Shown piece after piece: positions 61,072 to 64,000 of a stretch of DNA of 64,000 nt. The DNA lies in the NCBI RefSeq assembly GCF_031082405.1, contig NZ_JAVHJU010000025.1, positions 186,001 through 250,000 on the forward strand, given 5' to 3'. The position numbers were made by a program, and so were the translations under genes. Each line of letters begins with the position of its first letter. Positions within the stretch are counted from its first letter, which is position 1. The notes beneath the pieces are model-generated. The model was not told the DNA's origin. It saw only the letters and a list, made by a program, of their open reading frames with translations, and did no database searches. The stretch is from Amycolatopsis sp. A133 (GTDB lineage: Bacteria > Actinomycetota > Actinomycetes > Mycobacteriales > Pseudonocardiaceae).

Positions 61072-61788
61072 ATGCCTGACGCGCCCGCCCTGCCGAGTTA
61101 CGCCTCGGGGACCTCGGAGGTCCCGCTGCTCGGGGACACGATCGGCGACAACTTCGACCGGACGGTGGCCGCCTTCGGGGACCGTGACGCCCTCGTCGAC
61201 CGGACCGCCGGCCGCCGGTGGACCTACCGGGAGCTGGCCGATGAGGTGGACGCGCTGGCCCTCGGCCTGGTCGCGCAGGGCATCGGCAAGGGTGACCGGG
61301 TCGGGATCTGGTCGCCGAACCGGGCGGAATGGACCTTCCTGCAGTACGCGACGGCCAAGATCGGCGCCATCCTCGTCAACATCAACCCCGCTTACCGGTC
61401 GCACGAGCTGGAGTACGTGCTCAACCAGGCCGGCATCCGGCTGCTGGTCGCGTCGGACAAGTTCAAGACGTCCGACTACCCGGCGATGGTCGACGAGGTG
61501 CGCGAGAAGTGCGCCGCGCTCGAGCACGTCGTCATCCTGGGCGGTGAGAGCTGGCAGGCGCTGGTGGACGCCGGCCGGGGCGGGGACCCGGAACGGCTGG
61601 AGCGCCTGCAGGCCGGGCTGTCGGCGGACGACCCGATCAACATCCAGTACACCTCCGGGACCACCGGCTTCCCCAAGGGCGCCACCCTGTCCCACCACAA
61701 CATCCTCAACAACGGCTACTTCGTCGGCGAGCTGTGCAACTACACCGAAGAAGACAAGGTGTGCATCCCGGTGCCCTTCTACCACTGA
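61072..61788 (+). pseudogene. AMP-dependent acyl-CoA synthetase (FadD-like), truncated
   Basis: N-terminal 238 residues of an adenylate-forming ligase, normally about 540-560. ATG at 61072 has GAGGAG five bases upstream. Visible motifs: WTYRELADEVDALALGL, GDRVGIWSPNRAEWTFLQYA, INPAYRSHELEYVLNQAGIR and the P-loop YTSGTTGFPKGATLSH. The frame ends VPFYH then TGA, exactly where homologues read FYHCFGM. The ATP-binding A5-A10 motifs and C-terminal domain are missing, and no remnant follows in the next 2 kb. The cut is consistent with insertion of foreign DNA. Confidence 0.9.
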
Positions 61789-62045
61789 CTCTCTAGAGTG
61801 AAATGGAACAACGTTCCGATTAGTAGGGCAACTGGCAAAGCGACCGCAGTCGGCCGACACCCTCGATGACTTGCCGCGCCGCACACCGCCCTCCGCACAC
61901 GACAATGCCGACGCCTGCGCCCTTAGGCCTACCCCGGCCCCAATCTTAAGGTGACCCTTCTGGGCTGATGTCCTGCCGGTTTCGCGCGAGCAACATCAGT
62001 CTGACACGTGGTAACAGGCTCGCGTTTTGATGCGACAGTGTCGTC
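61789..62045. other. junction of the truncated gene with compositionally different DNA
   Basis: Immediately after the FYH-stop of the synthetase, the sequence becomes less GC-rich. CTCTAGAG (about 61793-61800) and GGAAC-AAC-GTTCC (61805-61817) are small palindromes beside the break. I see no gene here, and no integrase gene in the window. The break may be an att site half, but the partner site is outside the window. Confidence 0.6.
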
Positions 62046-62924
62046 GTGACTTCATCTCGACGACGCACCACCAGTCTTCTGATCAGTCCGTCGCCACGGC
62101 AGCGAAGGATGAAGGTCCAGTCAGGGCTGCGTCACACCAAGAAAAACTACCTCCCTCAATGGCCGACTGTGTTGACCGCCTTGACCGCTCTACTGAGTGC
62201 CATAGCCGCGGCGCTGTCGGTGTACGTGTCTAGCCGGTCTAACGACCAAACAATCCGGTTGACCGAACAGGGTCAGGTCACGCAGCGGTATGCCACGGCG
62301 ATCGAACTGATCGGAAAACGCGGCGATGAATTCCTGCAGACGAGGCTCGGGGGCATCTACGCCCTCGAACGGCTCGCCCGCGATTCACCTGCTGATCAAC
62401 CAACCATCGTTGAAGTCCTGAGCGCGTACGTCCGTACCACTGCGCCTGTACGCACCAAAGGTACTTGTGCGGGCCAGCCGCTGTCCCCGGTTTCCGACGT
62501 CCAGGCCGCCATCGCCGTGCTGGGGCGGCGGAATCCGGCCGCTGACGGTCTGGCAGTAGTCGATCTGCACAACACGTGCCTCGGCGGCGTCGCGATCGGC
62601 GGTGTCGGTACGCGGCCGAATTTCGCGCGCTCGGATCTGAGGGGCGTGGACATGACTGGTGCTGATGTCGCGATCGCCGACTTCGATAAGGCGGACTTCC
62701 GTGGCGCCAACCTTGGTGGTGCACGGTTCGAGGGCGTCCAGTTCGCCGGGGCATTTTTTGCTGACAGCGACCTGCGAGACGTGACGTTCGTATACAGTGC
62801 AGTTGGGAGGCCGTTCGCAGATGCAGCATTCTCGCAGGCAAAAATAGACTCCGATACCTGGGATTCCCTTATTTTCTACCATGCTAATCTGCAAGGTGCT
62901 GAGCGCAGCGGGCCCAATCGCTGA
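62046..62924 (+). CDS. pentapeptide-repeat membrane-anchored protein
   Basis: A 292-residue protein. A basic N-terminus leads to one membrane helix (about 38-60: VLTALTALLSAIAAALSVYV), then a helical linker (TQRYATAIELIGKRGDEFLQ). The C-terminal third has pentapeptide repeats (LRGVDMTGADVAIADFDKAD, FRGANLGGARFEGVQFAGAF), which fold as a right-handed quadrilateral helix. GTG at 62046 is the longest start; ATG at 62109 is an alternative. Similar TM-pentapeptide proteins are common accessory genes in Streptomyces; function unknown. Confidence 0.85.
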   Translation: MTSSRRRTTSLLISPSPRQRRMKVQSGLRHTKKNYLPQWPTVLTALTALLSAIAAALSVYVSSRSNDQTIRLTEQGQVTQRYATAIELIGKRGDEFLQTRLGGIYALERLARDSPADQPTIVEVLSAYVRTTAPVRTKGTCAGQPLSPVSDVQAAIAVLGRRNPAADGLAVVDLHNTCLGGVAIGGVGTRPNFARSDLRGVDMTGADVAIADFDKADFRGANLGGARFEGVQFAGAFFADSDLRDVTFVYSAVGRPFADAAFSQAKIDSDTWDSLIFYHANLQGAERSGPNR

Positions 62925-63056
62925 CGATAAGGTGCTGCAAGCGCAGCGTCGTTGTAGGCGCAGAAGGTGCTCGGAGGAAGTGTCCTGGACAGCAGTGGGG
63001 CGGCCTGTCCTTCCGCGGTGGCTGGTGGCCTCTGGGGGCGAGGGTCGTCGGTCTCC

Positions 63057-63653
63057 TCAAGGGATTGGGGTATTGCGGAAATCTCGAAGGTAGGCGGCAC
63101 CTGCCACTAGTAACATCAATGTGTACCCAGTCGCACTGGCGAACAGTAATTTACCGCTCTTGACAAAGTGGTCAAGCAGATGCCAAGTGTAAAATCCTGA
63201 TACGATCCAAGGAACAGTGTAAACAAGCAAAAAGATAAGTCTGTACGGCCACGGTGCCGCTTTCGGGTTTACAACGTATTCGCCGGCGCGCGAACCGACT
63301 CTCTTTCTTAGGTTCGCATCGATGCCTGTGTGGCGGAATAACTCATTCTCCACCAGCATTGCGGAGGTCCCGCGTTTGCCGGCAAGTGCGACCAGTAGCG
63401 TACTGTACAGCATGGCCAACCATAGGGGGGATGGCACGAGTGCCGCGGCGGTCCTTGGAAGGGATGCAATCTTGTCCAAGAAGGCTACGGACGCAGCTGC
63501 ATAGGCGAGCGCTGCGCCGAGCAGTGCGATATTGATGTTGAGAAGCGTGACGTTTTCTGCGCGTTCCGCCTGATAAAATGCTCCCAGTGCGGCTACTTGC
63601 GGCGAGACGTCTCGTCCTCTATGTGTGTTCGGTGTCCATCTAATTCTTGGCAT
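63057..63653 (-). CDS. membrane protein of unknown function
   Basis: A 198-residue protein. After a polar N-terminus there are helices at about 36-60 (LLNINIALLGAALAYAAASV), 75-97, 142-163 and 172-195. The loop between the second and third is charged (RHTGIDANLRKRVGSRAGEY). ATG at 63651-63653 is used; a TTG at 63707 would add 18 residues. Codon use is AT-richer than in the chromosome to the left. I do not recognise a family. Confidence 0.75.
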   Translation of the reverse strand: MPRIRWTPNTHRGRDVSPQVAALGAFYQAERAENVTLLNINIALLGAALAYAAASVAFLDKIASLPRTAAALVPSPLWLAMLYSTLLVALAGKRGTSAMLVENELFRHTGIDANLRKRVGSRAGEYVVNPKAAPWPYRLIFLLVYTVPWIVSGFYTWHLLDHFVKSGKLLFASATGYTLMLLVAGAAYLRDFRNTPIP

Positions 63654-63821
63654 GTCTGCATTGTTCCATAGGTGCTTGTGATTCAGAAGGTTTGTTATCG
63701 GGGCCAAAGCGCCGGCGCACCTCGTCGATGGAGATCGCCGTATGGGTAGTGTCGTGCCAAGTCGCAGTACGCTCGAGGAACTTTAGGTAGAGGGGAGTGC
63801 AGTAGATGTCCCCAAACCGAG

Positions 63822-64000
63822 TCAGGTTGTGATCGCAGTGCTGGTCGCGGTCTGAATGGCAGTGTAGACGTCGATATCTTCCTGCCCGAAGTCGATGCTT
63901 ATGACCACCGCGTAAGGAATCCGGAGATTTTTTGTGGCATCGTGGTCTTCCCACCAGCCGAGCACGGGGTACACGGCGAGCAGCCTGTCACCGCCCAGCT
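63822..64000 (-). CDS. C-terminal end of an unidentified protein (start outside window)
   Basis: The minus-strand frame entering the window at its right edge reads LGGDRLLAVYPVLGWWEDHD, then NLRIPYAVVISIDF, DIDVYTAIQTATS and stops at 63822-63824. Fifty-nine codons are visible. The LLAVYPVxGWW and RYxLVVSI-like strings resemble the C-terminal region found beside subtilase-like proteins in some genomic islands, but I hold this as a weak guess. It lies 168 bases upstream of the membrane protein gene in the same direction. Confidence 0.65.
   Translation of the reverse strand, partial: LGGDRLLAVYPVLGWWEDHDATKNLRIPYAVVISIDFGQEDIDVYTAIQTATSTAITT

Noticed and set aside
63640..63954. 104-codon minus-strand frame upstream of the membrane protein
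   Set aside because: Its first half is a shifted reading of the better-supported frame that ends at 63822; the second half has no family resemblance, though a small gene there cannot be excluded.

Overview
The window is high-GC actinobacterial chromosome, most likely from Pseudonocardiales (Amycolatopsis-like). Pointers are the GC-rich codon use, frequent GTG starts, a GroEL2-type GGM tail, an XRE-DUF5753/DUF397 pair, several conservon (Cvn) operons, an EspG/PPE-like module, and an rpfA gene lying among moa genes in an order like Mycobacterium tuberculosis Rv0861c-Rv0869c. No rRNA, tRNA, CRISPR array, transposase or integrase was found. The window opens inside groEL and closes inside an unidentified minus-strand gene.

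Layout. 1-13.3 kb: groEL 3' end, a membrane protein, PspC, menC, a SARP/AfsR-type regulator, a DUF72 protein, a heptanucleotide repeat tract, a DUF4253 gene behind two LexA-like SOS boxes, an XPB-type helicase, a membrane-anchored protein, an aromatic FAD monooxygenase and an orphan NitT/TauT-type binding lipoprotein. 13.5-23.1 kb: an orphan CvnA-like kinase, cutC, a small ORF with an HTH-less TPR protein, a secreted sedolisin, XRE/DUF397, and a benzoylformate-decarboxylase-like enzyme. 23.1-26.7 kb: a complete NitT/TauT-type ABC importer. 27.4-34.7 kb: a full conservon cvnABCD followed by a second roadblock/DUF742 pair whose DUF742 protein carries an APEF-repeat region. 34.7-39.3 kb: a secreted protein, a helicase-associated-domain protein, a small protein and an ACT-domain malic enzyme.

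39.5-48.8 kb is a molybdenum island: moaC, a mogA-moaE fusion, moaD, moaA, a molybdate-responsive HTH-TOBE protein and modABC. It is interrupted by rpfA with a structured, possibly c-di-AMP-sensing leader, and by two MarR genes with recognisable operators. 48.8-53.5 kb holds a multicopper oxidase, a HAD phosphatase, a metallophosphoesterase, YccF and PhzF. 53.5-56.9 kb is an orphan ESX-associated module (EspG-like, DUF3558 lipoprotein, WXG-like and PPE-like proteins).

56.9-60.9 kb is the most intriguing part: five genes, every junction overlapping, encoding a Ycf46-like AAA+ ATPase, DUF2997, a small radical SAM protein, a Ycf35/DUF1257-like protein and a protein with IF-2-like barrels plus a helix-hairpin-helix. 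It looks like one poorly described machine. From 61.07 kb an acyl-CoA synthetase gene stops abruptly at 61,788. The DNA to its right is visibly AT-richer and holds a pentapeptide-repeat protein, a membrane protein and a truncated gene, consistent with the left edge of an integrated element.
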